Of a stretch of DNA of 14,101 nt, positions 1 through 7,330 are shown piece by piece. The notes beneath the pieces were generated by a model. The model saw only the letters and a list, made by a program, of their open reading frames with translations, had not been told where the DNA came from and ran no database searches. The stretch is from CAYFJO01 sp964343305 (GTDB lineage Bacteria > Planctomycetota > Planctomycetia > Pirellulales > Pirellulaceae): contig CAYFJO010000282.1 in the NCBI GenBank assembly GCA_964343305.1, positions 1-14,101 of the forward strand, read 5' to 3'. The number at the start of each line of letters is the position of its first letter. Position 1 is the stretch's first letter. Both the position numbers and the translations under genes were made by a program.

Positions 1-79
1 CTACGCTAGAACAATCTTCGTAAACTAGGAATTCTCAAAACGGTCCCGCTATAACGCCGCTCGATCGGCTCGGGGCAAG

Positions 80-1450
80 TTGGGCGCATCGGGATACTCG
101 TACAATATCTTGATCGAACAGTTCACGCCGCTTTTACAGCGATGGGGCAAGGTGATTCGCGTCAATGATCCTCAGTTGGGTCTCGATGCCGAGGTCGAAA
201 AGGTGCGACGACGAAACCTCGATCCAATCCACTTTGCTTTCGCGCCACTGCAAGACGTTTTTCTGGCACAGAGTGCGCCCAATGTTGTATTACCGATGTG
301 GGAATTCCCGAACATCCCCGATCACGCGTTCAACAATGACCCACAGAACGACTGGGTCGCCATGTCCGCGAAGTGTGACGGACTGATCGTTAGCGGTCCG
401 TTTACAGAGCAGTCCTTTCGCAGCGCCGGTGTGGATGTGCCAATTCACATCGTGCCCGTCCCAACTCCGCAGAAGTACTATCAGATTCCAACGTGGAAAG
501 CCGAAGACACGAGCGTTATCGATTGCCCGTCCTACGTCTTTTCCAATGTGAACATCAAACTGGAAGAAATCTATCCGCCGCCAGAAGAGACTCGGCCAGG
601 GGTCTCTAGGACTTTGAAATCCATCGTGCGGTGGGGCGTCAAGAAAGCAGCTTCCGTGATTCCGGCAGACCTGCGATCGCGCCTGGCGTCGGTTTACGAC
701 TGTGGCCGATGGGCGTGGGATATGCGCGAAAGAACAGTACGCCCGCACGACGCGAACATGAATCTTCACGGGGTGGTTTACACCAGCATTCTCAATCCGC
801 AGGACGACCGTAAGAACTGGCAAGATATGTTGACGGGCTTTTTGTTCGCACTAGGCGATTGCGCCGATGCAACGTTGGTCGTGAAGCTGGTTTCGGCGGA
901 TGCGGAGCAACTGAATCGAGTGATTCGATTTTATGAAAAAATGTGTTTGTCGCACCGCTGCCAAGTCATTTTCGTGGCAGATTATCTGACAGATGAGCAG
1001 ATGCTGCAATTGACGACCGCGAGCACTTACTATGTCGCGACAAGCCGCGCCGAAGGAAGTTGTCTGCCGCTGATGAATTTCCTGGCAGCCGGGCGACCCG
1101 CGGTGAGTCCGCGACATACGGCCATTTCTGATTACTTCGACGAAGAGATCGGATTTGTCGTCGATTCTCATCCGGAGCCGACTGCGTTTCCACACGATCC
1201 ACGCTGGCGCAAGACGACCACTTGGCATCGTCTGGTCTGGACTTCGCTGGTAGACCAACTTCGAGAAAGCTATCGAGTCGCGAAAGAATCTCACGGTGTC
1301 TACGCTAGCCTAGCGCAGCGCGCGCGGGAAAGAGTGGAGTTGTGGTCAAGCGCCGAGAACGTTTGGCCGCGACTCGAGTCTGCCCTAGAACAAGTGGCTG
1401 GCTGTTGTCCTGCCAGCGCAGCATGGGAAAAAGGTGTTGCTGCTGCTTGA
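80..1450 (+). CDS. GT-B-like glycosyltransferase (GT1), paralog of GT2
   Basis: Likely transfers a sugar from a nucleotide-sugar donor during surface-glycan synthesis; donor and acceptor cannot be read from sequence. The 456-residue protein has a C-terminal Rossmann-like half starting at GVVYTSILNP (residues 231-240). It then has a stretch typical of the GT4/GT-B donor site, RAEGSCLPLMNFLAAGRP (323-340), followed by SDYFDEEIGFVV. The N-terminal half (about 1-134) and C-terminal half (about 229-400) align closely with the glycosyltransferase at 5152-6588, while the middle (about 135-228) differs. The only available start is TTG at 80. Similarity to GT2 continues upstream to at least position 50, and an in-frame TAG at 26-28 blocks further extension, so the N terminus is probably about 30 residues short or the gene is damaged there. 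It ends in Ala-Ala-Ala, 14 nt before the convergent ST-a stop. The glycosyltransferase call is good; specificity is unknown. Confidence 0.8.
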   Translation: MGASGYSYNILIEQFTPLLQRWGKVIRVNDPQLGLDAEVEKVRRRNLDPIHFAFAPLQDVFLAQSAPNVVLPMWEFPNIPDHAFNNDPQNDWVAMSAKCDGLIVSGPFTEQSFRSAGVDVPIHIVPVPTPQKYYQIPTWKAEDTSVIDCPSYVFSNVNIKLEEIYPPPEETRPGVSRTLKSIVRWGVKKAASVIPADLRSRLASVYDCGRWAWDMRERTVRPHDANMNLHGVVYTSILNPQDDRKNWQDMLTGFLFALGDCADATLVVKLVSADAEQLNRVIRFYEKMCLSHRCQVIFVADYLTDEQMLQLTTASTYYVATSRAEGSCLPLMNFLAAGRPAVSPRHTAISDYFDEEIGFVVDSHPEPTAFPHDPRWRKTTTWHRLVWTSLVDQLRESYRVAKESHGVYASLAQRARERVELWSSAENVWPRLESALEQVAGCCPASAAWEKGVAAA

Positions 1451-1475
1451 GCCGTTTTCGTCCTTCAGGCGGCTC
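1449..1475. terminator. Possible short bidirectional hairpin between convergent genes
   Basis: GAGCCG (1449-1454) and CGGCTC (1470-1475) can form a 6-bp stem around a 15-nt loop. It covers the short gap between the GT1 stop and the ST-a stop, where a shared terminator would be expected. The loop is large and no convincing T-run follows on either strand, so this is weak. Confidence 0.22.
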
Positions 1476-2352
1476 GTTGCTTTGAGGATGAGGTGACTGA
1501 CCGATCGCGATGGAGATTCCAAAAGCTCGCCGGCTTGCCACAATGTTCGAGAAATCGCCCAGCGTCATCAGCAATCTGTTCGAGCAGGCTGTCGAGTGCT
1601 TCCGATGACCATGCGATTGGGCTCTTGAATCGTCGCCGAAGGCCAGTTAGCTCACCCAGCGTGTCTTGGACTCGCCCGGGGAGCCAGTTCCAGCATTTGT
1701 TCAGCCACCGGAAAGAAAGCAGCCGCCGCATCAGCTTCGTGCTGCGGAACTTTGCCGTCCCTGGATTCATTTTTCGATCCACATTGGGAATGTCCACCGC
1801 GGGGTCCACTCCGAGAAAATCAAAACATCGCCTCAATTCTTTTCCTGGTTGTCGCACGAGGTCTTCAAAAAACAATAAGTGGATCTGGTCATCCGAGAAT
1901 CGCTTTCGATACGTACTGAGTCTTTGCCAATAAAGTGTGTCATTGATCATGGCCGGAAAGGCATTCAGCGCGTCGCCAATCTCATCGGGCACTTCGATGC
2001 CGAATCTGTGCGCCCGATAATGATGTTCGCGAAAAATCGATTCGATGCGAGTAATGGGATCGCGGGCAATCATAATGAGCCGGACATTGGGAAAGTGCTC
2101 TGCAATTCGTTGGCACGACAATTCGGCAAAATCGGTAACCACGTACGAAGTGCTGCCCTCGCCGCAAAGGGATTGTGGGTCGCTGTCTTCAAACAACGAT
2201 TCGTACCACGGCCAACGCTCGGGATAGAAACGCGAAAAGAAATTCGGCTCTTTTTTGGGCGACATATAGATATTGGGGTGCTCGCCCAGCAGCGAACACA
2301 AGGTACAAGTTCCGCATTTGCCAAATCCCGGGACAATGAAATCAAGTCGCAA
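1465..2352 (-). CDS. PAPS-dependent sulfotransferase (ST-a)
   Basis: Predicted to move a sulfuryl group from PAPS to a carbohydrate acceptor. The 295-residue protein starts directly with the 5'-phosphosulfate loop GFGKCGTCTL (residues 9-18), with Lys12 in the usual PAPS-binding place. It then has KEPNFF (34-39), GEGSTSY (64-70) and the 3'-phosphate site IARDPITRIES (95-105; Arg97 and Ser105). This motif set resembles the heparan-sulfate/NDST-like branch of sulfotransferases. There is no signal peptide, which fits a cytoplasmic enzyme acting on a lipid-linked or nucleotide-activated glycan. It is the last gene of the leftward MT-a/ST-b/ST-a operon, 29 nt after ST-b, and is a clear paralog of ST-b. 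It ends ...KQRAA. The family is confident; the acceptor is unknown. Confidence 0.9.
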   Translation of the reverse strand: MRLDFIVPGFGKCGTCTLCSLLGEHPNIYMSPKKEPNFFSRFYPERWPWYESLFEDSDPQSLCGEGSTSYVVTDFAELSCQRIAEHFPNVRLIMIARDPITRIESIFREHHYRAHRFGIEVPDEIGDALNAFPAMINDTLYWQRLSTYRKRFSDDQIHLLFFEDLVRQPGKELRRCFDFLGVDPAVDIPNVDRKMNPGTAKFRSTKLMRRLLSFRWLNKCWNWLPGRVQDTLGELTGLRRRFKSPIAWSSEALDSLLEQIADDAGRFLEHCGKPASFWNLHRDRSVTSSSKQRAA

Positions 2353-2381
2353 TTGTTTTACCTCGTATCAGCTTCGACAAA

Positions 2382-3266
2382 TTAAGCTGCCTGTTTGATC
2401 TCACTTCTCCGCGGATCGTGGCAATTCAAGTCCCAGAAATCCATAGGTTTTCCATAGAACTCCAGGAAGCGATGTGTTTCTTCCGTCACTTGTTCAATAA
2501 CCCAATCGTACGTAACAGGATCCCATGTGACGGGACGATCGAATCGGCGACGCAAACCAAAGGATTTGCCAATCCAATCTTGGATGCGGTCGGGCATCGT
2601 TCGCCAAAGTGCGCCTAGAAATCTCTGACTCCGGACGTATCTCATCAGTTTAGTATCGTAGTACTTTTGCCCGGCTGAATTCAATTTGCGTGCCACGCTG
2701 CCAATTCTTGCGGATGGATTCACTCCGAGAAATCGGAAGCATTTCGTCAGCTCATCGGCTGGTCGATTCACGAAGTCTTCGAAAAAAACAACATGGATGC
2801 GATCGTCAGGGAAACGCTCGCGAAAAGTGTTGATTCGCTGCCAGTATCGCGTATCCTCAATCAATGTGGGCAGGTCACGAAGAGCATCTCCGATGTCATA
2901 GGGTGTGTTGATTCCCATGCGATGGGCAGCCTGGTGCAATTGGCGAAAGCATGACTCCAGGCGAGGAATTGGATTGCGTGCCATCACGATCAATCGCGTA
3001 TCTGGAAAGCACTCGTTGATTCTCTGGCATGCTCGCTCAGCGTGTTTGAAAGATGAATAGGCAACACTCGCCTCGCCACAAACATTCGCGGGACTAGCGG
3101 CGCGAAAGAGCGACTCGTACCAGGGCCAGCCTTTGTCAAAGTTGTAAGCGAAAAATGCCGGCTCCTTCTGTGCTGGCATGAAAATCTCCGGATGCTCAGA
3201 AAGCAACGACCAAAGCGTCGTTGTGGCACAATTCGCGAATCCGATGAGAAAAAAATCAAGCTGCAT
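2382..3266 (-). CDS. Sulfotransferase-like protein (ST-b), P-loop lysine replaced by Asn
   Basis: A 294-residue paralog of ST-a, alignable nearly end to end. It keeps KEPAFF (34-39), WPWYESLF (47-54), GEASVAY (64-70) and the 3'-phosphate motif MARNPIPRLES (95-105; Arg97 and Ser105). The PAPS 5'-phosphosulfate loop reads GFANCATTTL (9-18), so the Lys12 seen in ST-a is Asn12, and Gly14 is Ala. In characterised sulfotransferases that lysine contacts the bridging oxygen of PAPS and supports catalysis. ST-b may therefore be weakened, use another residue, or act as a non-catalytic partner of ST-a; this is inference. It lies 22 nt downstream of MT-a and 29 nt upstream of ST-a in one leftward operon. 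No frameshift or stop breaks it, so it looks maintained. It ends ...IKQAA. Confidence 0.88.
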   Translation of the reverse strand: MQLDFFLIGFANCATTTLWSLLSEHPEIFMPAQKEPAFFAYNFDKGWPWYESLFRAASPANVCGEASVAYSSFKHAERACQRINECFPDTRLIVMARNPIPRLESCFRQLHQAAHRMGINTPYDIGDALRDLPTLIEDTRYWQRINTFRERFPDDRIHVVFFEDFVNRPADELTKCFRFLGVNPSARIGSVARKLNSAGQKYYDTKLMRYVRSQRFLGALWRTMPDRIQDWIGKSFGLRRRFDRPVTWDPVTYDWVIEQVTEETHRFLEFYGKPMDFWDLNCHDPRRSEIKQAA

Positions 3267-3288
3267 GAGACAATTGAATTGGTCAGGT

Positions 3289-4131
3289 CTAAGCAGGTTT
3301 GCGGGCGATGATGATTTGACTCTTGGGCATAAACTTGTCGAAGGCCCGCTTCACTCGCACACCTTTGGGTGTCGCAAGCAGGGTTTGCCAGGTTTTCGCC
3401 CACTCGCGCATGAGAGGTTGTTCGTACCAAGATTTGACAGCCGCACCCGTCAGCGCGTCGAAGTCCAACTCACTGGCCCAAAACAGCATCAACATCATCG
3501 TCCAATAAAAGCTTCCGCATCCACGTTTCTCGATGACCAGGCCAGCGTCTTGAACGAGCCGATCGAACTGGTCGTGCTCAAACACCCGGATATGAAACGG
3601 CTTTTCCCAGATGACCGAATCGGCCACTTCACGCTGGATCGATTCCGACACCGGATCGGGCACACAAAGTAGATACTGGGCGCTGGCGTCGCCGATGCGA
3701 ACCAATTCAGACATCAATTGCTGGGGCTCATCGACATGTTCGAGAACTTCCTGGCAGATGACTTTGCTGGCAATGCCGTCGTCGAGTGGTAGCGGATTTG
3801 AATCGCTTTGAAGGACTCGAAAATCACGTTTGGCCATCGCTTGAATCAATTTCGTTGCATATTCAACCCGTTCTGGATCGGAATCGGTGGCGATGACTTC
3901 GGCTCCACAACGCACCGCAAACTGGGCGGAGAGCCCCTCGCCACATCCCACATCCACGACTAAGTCATCAGGATCGATTACAAAGCCTTCAAACAATTCG
4001 CGCGAATCCGTGTTAAACCAACCCGTCAATGTCGAATCTCGTTCGTGCAACGCATCAAGGTTGATTCCCGAAGGTGGACACGGCTTCGGTACGTCACGAC
4101 GTCGAATCATTCGTTTGAGTGCTTGAAGCAT
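3289..4131 (-). CDS. SAM-dependent class I methyltransferase (MT-a)
   Basis: A Methyltransf_11-type enzyme that probably methylates a sugar or glycan intermediate. With the start at 4131 it has 280 residues. Motif I is VDVGCGEG (59-66), followed by an acidic strand end ATDSDPERVEYA, SDSNPLPLDD before motif II, and EVLEHVDEP (128-136). The C-terminal third has aromatic-rich segments (FYWTMMLMLFW) that may form the acceptor pocket or touch the membrane. The start at 4131 was chosen because AAGGG lies about 7 nt upstream, because the distance to motif I then equals that in paralog MT-b (58 residues), and because the longer open frame (to 4332) would run through the divergent promoter region into MT-b. 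It is the first gene of the leftward operon with ST-b and ST-a. It ends ...ARKPA. Confidence 0.88.
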   Translation of the reverse strand: MLQALKRMIRRRDVPKPCPPSGINLDALHERDSTLTGWFNTDSRELFEGFVIDPDDLVVDVGCGEGLSAQFAVRCGAEVIATDSDPERVEYATKLIQAMAKRDFRVLQSDSNPLPLDDGIASKVICQEVLEHVDEPQQLMSELVRIGDASAQYLLCVPDPVSESIQREVADSVIWEKPFHIRVFEHDQFDRLVQDAGLVIEKRGCGSFYWTMMLMLFWASELDFDALTGAAVKSWYEQPLMREWAKTWQTLLATPKGVRVKRAFDKFMPKSQIIIARKPA

Positions 4132-4159
4132 GAAGAGCCCTTTCGTGGTTTGGCGGCGG

Positions 4160-4189
4160 ATTGTAGTGCATTCCTTGAAATTGGGTAAA
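4160..4189 (-). promoter_or_regulatory. Candidate sigma-70-type promoter for the MT-a/ST-b/ST-a operon
   Basis: Read on the minus strand, TTTACC (4189-4184) and TACAAT (4165-4160) are separated by 18 nt. TACAAT matches five of six bases of the consensus -10; the -35 matches four of six. It would start transcription near 4153, about 20 nt before the MT-a start. This comes from consensus matching only. Confidence 0.35.
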
Positions 4190-4237
4190 TGCAGAACTCG
4201 ATGATTGCATGAGGCAGGTGATAGCAGTGGAGCGATA

Positions 4238-4266
4238 TTGACGGGTGTAGATGCGATCACTACCAT
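4238..4266 (+). promoter_or_regulatory. Candidate sigma-70-type promoter for the MT-b/GT2/ST-c operon
   Basis: TTGACG (4238-4243) and TACCAT (4261-4266) are separated by exactly 17 nt, giving five of six and four of six matches to the consensus. The expected start near 4273 gives a leader of about 45 nt before MT-b. It is set back to back with the leftward candidate in the same 186-bp gap (4132-4317). This comes from consensus matching only. Confidence 0.35.
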
Positions 4267-4317
4267 CTCGCGCCTTTTGCACGGAACCGTTTCGCTACCT
4301 AACGCATTATTCCTTCT

Positions 4318-5148
4318 ATGGCAATTGCTCAACTAAGACGGTTGTTCGCCGCGGTACGGGGGAAGCCGTCGAATCGTCGATGGTCGCACGATAGTCAGAA
4401 TTGCGGATTGCTTGACGACGCGCATTCTGGTTGGTGTTGCGAGGAAACCGGAGAACTCGTTCCTGGATTTCCGATCACTCAAAGTGACACCGTGGTTGAC
4501 GTGGGATGCGGCGATGGCGGGGCCAGCACCTTTGCGGGCGATGCTGGTGCAAGCGTCATCTCCGTCGACATCGATCCAGCCCAGATTGCCATCGTAAAAA
4601 ACCGAATGCGTAATTCGAAGGCAAGCGCGTTTGAAGCTCATGTCAGCGACTCCAATCCTTTGCCAATTCCAGATAAAACGGCAAGCAAGGTTGTTTGCTT
4701 GGAAGTGCTTGAACATGTCGACGATCCCGCCCAAGTCATGTCCGAACTTGTGCGAGTTGGCCAACCTGGTTCTCAATACCTTGTGTCTGTTCCTGATCCC
4801 GCGTCAGAAGCGGTGCAGAAAGAAATTGCGCCGGCATGTTATTGGCAGAAGCCAAATCACCTGTGCATTTTCCAACGCGAAGAGTTCGGAGAATTTGTGA
4901 CAACAGCCGGACTTTGTATCGAGGAGCGAATTTACTCCAGCTTCTATTGGGCCATGTATTGGACATTGTTTTGGGCGGCCGAACAAGAATTAGGCGAAAC
5001 GGATTCACCCATTCTTAAACATTGGGCGCGGACATGGCGAGCGCTGATTTCGTCTCGAAGCGGCGCACACATCAAGAGGGCACTCGATAACTCAATGCCG
5101 CAAAAACAAGTGATCCTTGCCCGAAAGCCAAAGGCAGTCGGCAAGTGA
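4318..5148 (+). CDS. SAM-dependent class I methyltransferase (MT-b), paralog of MT-a
   Basis: A 276-residue Methyltransf_11-type enzyme, first gene of the rightward operon. Motif I is VVDVGCGDG (59-67), the acidic SAM-ribose position is ISVDIDPAQ (81-89), SDSNPLPIPD precedes EVLEHVDDP (129-137), and the C-terminal part has FYWAMYWTLFWAAE as in MT-a. The two proteins align over almost their full length and differ most in the first 50 residues, so they are an old duplicate pair set head to head. The ATG at 4318 has no clear Shine-Dalgarno, but it gives the same 58-residue spacing to motif I as MT-a. The stop is 3 nt before the GT2 start, suggesting coupled translation. Likely role: O-methylation of a sugar residue or glycan end; the substrate is not visible. 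Unlike most cluster proteins, it does not end in Ala-Ala (...KAVGK). Confidence 0.88.
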   Translation: MAIAQLRRLFAAVRGKPSNRRWSHDSQNCGLLDDAHSGWCCEETGELVPGFPITQSDTVVDVGCGDGGASTFAGDAGASVISVDIDPAQIAIVKNRMRNSKASAFEAHVSDSNPLPIPDKTASKVVCLEVLEHVDDPAQVMSELVRVGQPGSQYLVSVPDPASEAVQKEIAPACYWQKPNHLCIFQREEFGEFVTTAGLCIEERIYSSFYWAMYWTLFWAAEQELGETDSPILKHWARTWRALISSRSGAHIKRALDNSMPQKQVILARKPKAVGK

Positions 5149-5174
5149 CGAATGACGAAGTACCCAATGACGAA
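5146..5174 (+). repeat. Three TGACGAA heptamers spanning the MT-b stop and GT2 start
   Basis: TGACGAA occurs at 5146-5152, 5153-5159 and 5168-5174. The first copy contains the MT-b stop codon, the second begins inside the GT2 ATG at 5152, and the third begins inside a second in-frame ATG at 5167. The first nine GT2 codons (MTKYPMTKK) therefore derive largely from repeat sequence. Confidence 0.6.
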
Positions 5175-6588
5175 AAAAAAACAAAGTCGAGTTGACGCAA
5201 CGCAGCAACGCCCCGTAATCTTGTTAACAAGCTATATGACGGGTGCCGCCCAAGGCAGAAACCTCGGCAAGCCAGGTTATTCCCATGACCTTGTGGCTCA
5301 GATTTTCTTGCCGCTGCTCGAGCGCTGGGCAAAAGTGATTTCTGTTCCAAATCCTAAGCGCAATTTGGATTCTGTTGTGAGTGATTTGCGTCGCCAGAAC
5401 TTTGATCCGATTCACTTTAGTCTCATACCACCGCAAGATGTTTACCTTGCGAAGTCGGCACCGAATGTTATCATGCCAGCGTGGGAGTTTCCCGACGTGC
5501 CCAATCATGCTTTTGATGACAAAGAGCAGAACAATTGGCCCGCCGTCACGAACCGCTGTCAGTTTGTGATCGTAAGCGGAAAGTTTACCGTCGATGCGTT
5601 TCGAAATGGCGGTACAAAAGTGCCGATTCATGAAGTTCCCGTTCCGACTCCCGACGACTATTTTCAAGTGCCGCCTTGGTCGCGGACGCAACGAATGGCT
5701 CTCAGTACATCGGGACGCGTGCTGGTGCCCGCATCGCGAACCACGACAAGCGGTCACAATGCGAACTTGCTCCACAGGGTAAAGGCGGCAGTTCGAGCCA
5801 TTGCCAAACAGTTGCTTCCGCCCATCCTGGCGGAGCCACTTGGTCACACTTTGCGTGCGGGCAAGCGATGGTGGGAAAACAGAAGAACGACGGCGGACAG
5901 CAAGCCCGCCAACTCATCCTTGGATCTTACTGGAGTTGTATATACAACGATCTTCAATCCCGGCGACGGTCGCAAGAATTGGCAGGACCTGGTGACCGGG
6001 TTTGTCCATGCATTGCGCGACTGCGACGACGCAACCTTGGTTGTCAAGCTCATCACCACCAAGCCTATATTGGTAAAGAAGTTTCTGGACTTTTACAACA
6101 AATGCGACCTTCCTCATCGATGCAAGGTCGTGCTGATCACCGACTACCTGACCGAGGATCAGCTTGTTCGGTTGGCTGAAGCGAGCACCTTTTATCTGCA
6201 AGCGACGCATGCCGAAGGAAATTGCTTGCCGCTGATGAACTACCTGGCGGCCGCGCGACCTGGGATTACGCCGGTTCATTCGGCCATCTCGGATTATTTC
6301 GACGAGGAAGTTGGTTTTGTGGTGGAGTCGCATCCGTCACCAGCTTCCTGGCCTCATGATTCAGAACATCGTTTTCGAACGACCAAGGCTCGTATTGTCT
6401 GGCCTTCGCTTGTCGAAGCGATTCGCCAAAGTTACGGCATTGCCAAACACCAACAAACTCGTTACGACGAGATTGCGGAACGTGGACGCCAGCGGATGCA
6501 ATTGAGAGTCAGCAAGGAAGCGGTCTGGAAGAACCTTAAAGCGGCGTTGGACACGATCACGACCGATCGACATTCGAAAGCGGCTTGA
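5152..6588 (+). CDS. GT-B-like glycosyltransferase (GT2), full-length paralog of GT1
   Basis: A 478-residue protein of the same family as GT1. Its N-terminal half starts with PVILLTSYMTG (21-31) and LGKPGYSHDLV (38-48). The conserved block PNVIMPAWEFPDVPNHAFDD (104-123) corresponds to GT1 PNVVLPMWEFPNIPDHAFNN. A variable, basic linker (about 172-258) leads to GVVYTTIFNPGDGRKNWQDL (261-280) and the donor-site-like stretch HAEGNCLPLMNYLAAARP (353-370). No signal peptide or membrane segment is seen, so it is probably cytoplasmic or peripheral. The start is ATG 5152 or ATG 5167, both inside the TGACGAA repeats; neither has a strong Shine-Dalgarno. It sits 3 nt after MT-b and 3 nt before ST-c, so the three are surely co-transcribed. 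It ends ...HSKAA. Likely role: sugar transfer in surface-glycan assembly; the exact reaction is unknown. Confidence 0.87.
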   Translation: MTKYPMTKKKQSRVDATQQRPVILLTSYMTGAAQGRNLGKPGYSHDLVAQIFLPLLERWAKVISVPNPKRNLDSVVSDLRRQNFDPIHFSLIPPQDVYLAKSAPNVIMPAWEFPDVPNHAFDDKEQNNWPAVTNRCQFVIVSGKFTVDAFRNGGTKVPIHEVPVPTPDDYFQVPPWSRTQRMALSTSGRVLVPASRTTTSGHNANLLHRVKAAVRAIAKQLLPPILAEPLGHTLRAGKRWWENRRTTADSKPANSSLDLTGVVYTTIFNPGDGRKNWQDLVTGFVHALRDCDDATLVVKLITTKPILVKKFLDFYNKCDLPHRCKVVLITDYLTEDQLVRLAEASTFYLQATHAEGNCLPLMNYLAAARPGITPVHSAISDYFDEEVGFVVESHPSPASWPHDSEHRFRTTKARIVWPSLVEAIRQSYGIAKHQQTRYDEIAERGRQRMQLRVSKEAVWKNLKAALDTITTDRHSKAA

Positions 6589-6591
6589 CGG

Positions 6592-7266
6592 ATGCTGATT
6601 TCTTATCAGAAACGATTCATCTTCGTCCATGTTCCCAAGGTCGCGGGATCAAGCATCCGAGACGCGATCCAGCGTTACGCCTACCGGCCGGACATGTATC
6701 TGTGGAACCGAGTGCTGAGGAAGCTTGGGCTTCGTGCGCGACTGCCCGCGTCACCCATTTACTCGCTCTCGACGCATTCGACCGCTGGGGAAGCGAAACA
6801 CCACTTACCATCGGAGGTCTTTGCAGGTTTCTTCAAATTCGCTTTCGTTCGCAATCCATGGGATCACCTGGTTTCGAAGTATCATTTCATTCTCAAACGG
6901 CCGCCACACCGGCACTATGAAATCGTACGCACACTTTCGTGCTTTCGCGACTATGTTCGATGGCTAGAGGAAAATCCAGGAGAGGCGTTGCACGGAGCGC
7001 TTCAGAAATATTTTGTCACAGATCATAGCGGACAAATGCTTGTCGATTTCCTGGGACGATATGAGAACTTGCAAGATGACTTTCAAACCGCCTGCCGCCG
7101 CGTGGGAATTCACGCGACGTTGCCGCACGTCAACGTATCGAAACACGATGATTATCGGGCCTACTTTGATTCGGAAACGATCGATGTCGTGGGGCGTTTG
7201 TTTGCGCCTGACATCAAGTTTTTCGGTTATGACTTTGACGGGGTTCGAAAGGGTGAAGCGGCCTGA
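6592..7266 (+). CDS. Sulfotransferase family 2-like protein (ST-c)
   Basis: A 224-residue sulfotransferase of the Golgi carbohydrate type (Sulfotransfer_2, chondroitin/HNK-1-like), clearly different from ST-a and ST-b. The PAPS 5'-phosphosulfate loop is HVPKVAGSSI (13-22) with Lys16. THSTA (61-65) supplies a candidate catalytic or acceptor-site histidine. The 3'-phosphate motif is FVRNPWDHLVSKY (85-97) with Arg87 and Ser95, followed by DFLGRYENLQDDF (152-164), which is typical of the family. There is no signal peptide. It starts 3 nt after GT2 and is the last gene of the rightward operon. Its stop lies 1 nt before the inverted-repeat element at 7268. It ends ...KGEAA. Likely role: O-sulfation of the glycan made by the neighbouring transferases. 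Confidence 0.88.
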   Translation: MLISYQKRFIFVHVPKVAGSSIRDAIQRYAYRPDMYLWNRVLRKLGLRARLPASPIYSLSTHSTAGEAKHHLPSEVFAGFFKFAFVRNPWDHLVSKYHFILKRPPHRHYEIVRTLSCFRDYVRWLEENPGEALHGALQKYFVTDHSGQMLVDFLGRYENLQDDFQTACRRVGIHATLPHVNVSKHDDYRAYFDSETIDVVGRLFAPDIKFFGYDFDGVRKGEAA

Positions 7267-7305
7267 CGTAGCTTGACTCTCCGAGCTTGTCCCTACCCAC
7301 ATCTA

Positions 7306-7330
7306 TGCCTCCGACTTAATGTCGGGGGTA
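7306..7330. other. Hairpin 1, possible end-of-operon terminator
   Basis: CCTCCGAC (7308-7315) and GTCGGGGG (7321-7328) pair around TTAAT with one G-U pair. Positions 7306-7307 and 7329-7330 can add a T-A and a G-U pair. It lies about 40 nt after the ST-c stop, so it could end the rightward operon, but only a short, broken T-rich stretch follows. Confidence 0.45.

Noticed and set aside
290..823. Open frame of 177 codons on the minus strand
   Set aside because: It is antisense to GT1, whose frame is supported by clear paralogy with GT2.
1879..2385. Open frame of 168 codons on the plus strand
   Set aside because: It is antisense to ST-a, which has complete sulfotransferase motifs.
4132..4332. 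67-residue N-terminal extension of MT-a
   Set aside because: The extension would overlap the MT-b start and the divergent promoter region, shows no similarity to MT-b, and a good Shine-Dalgarno precedes the ATG at 4131.
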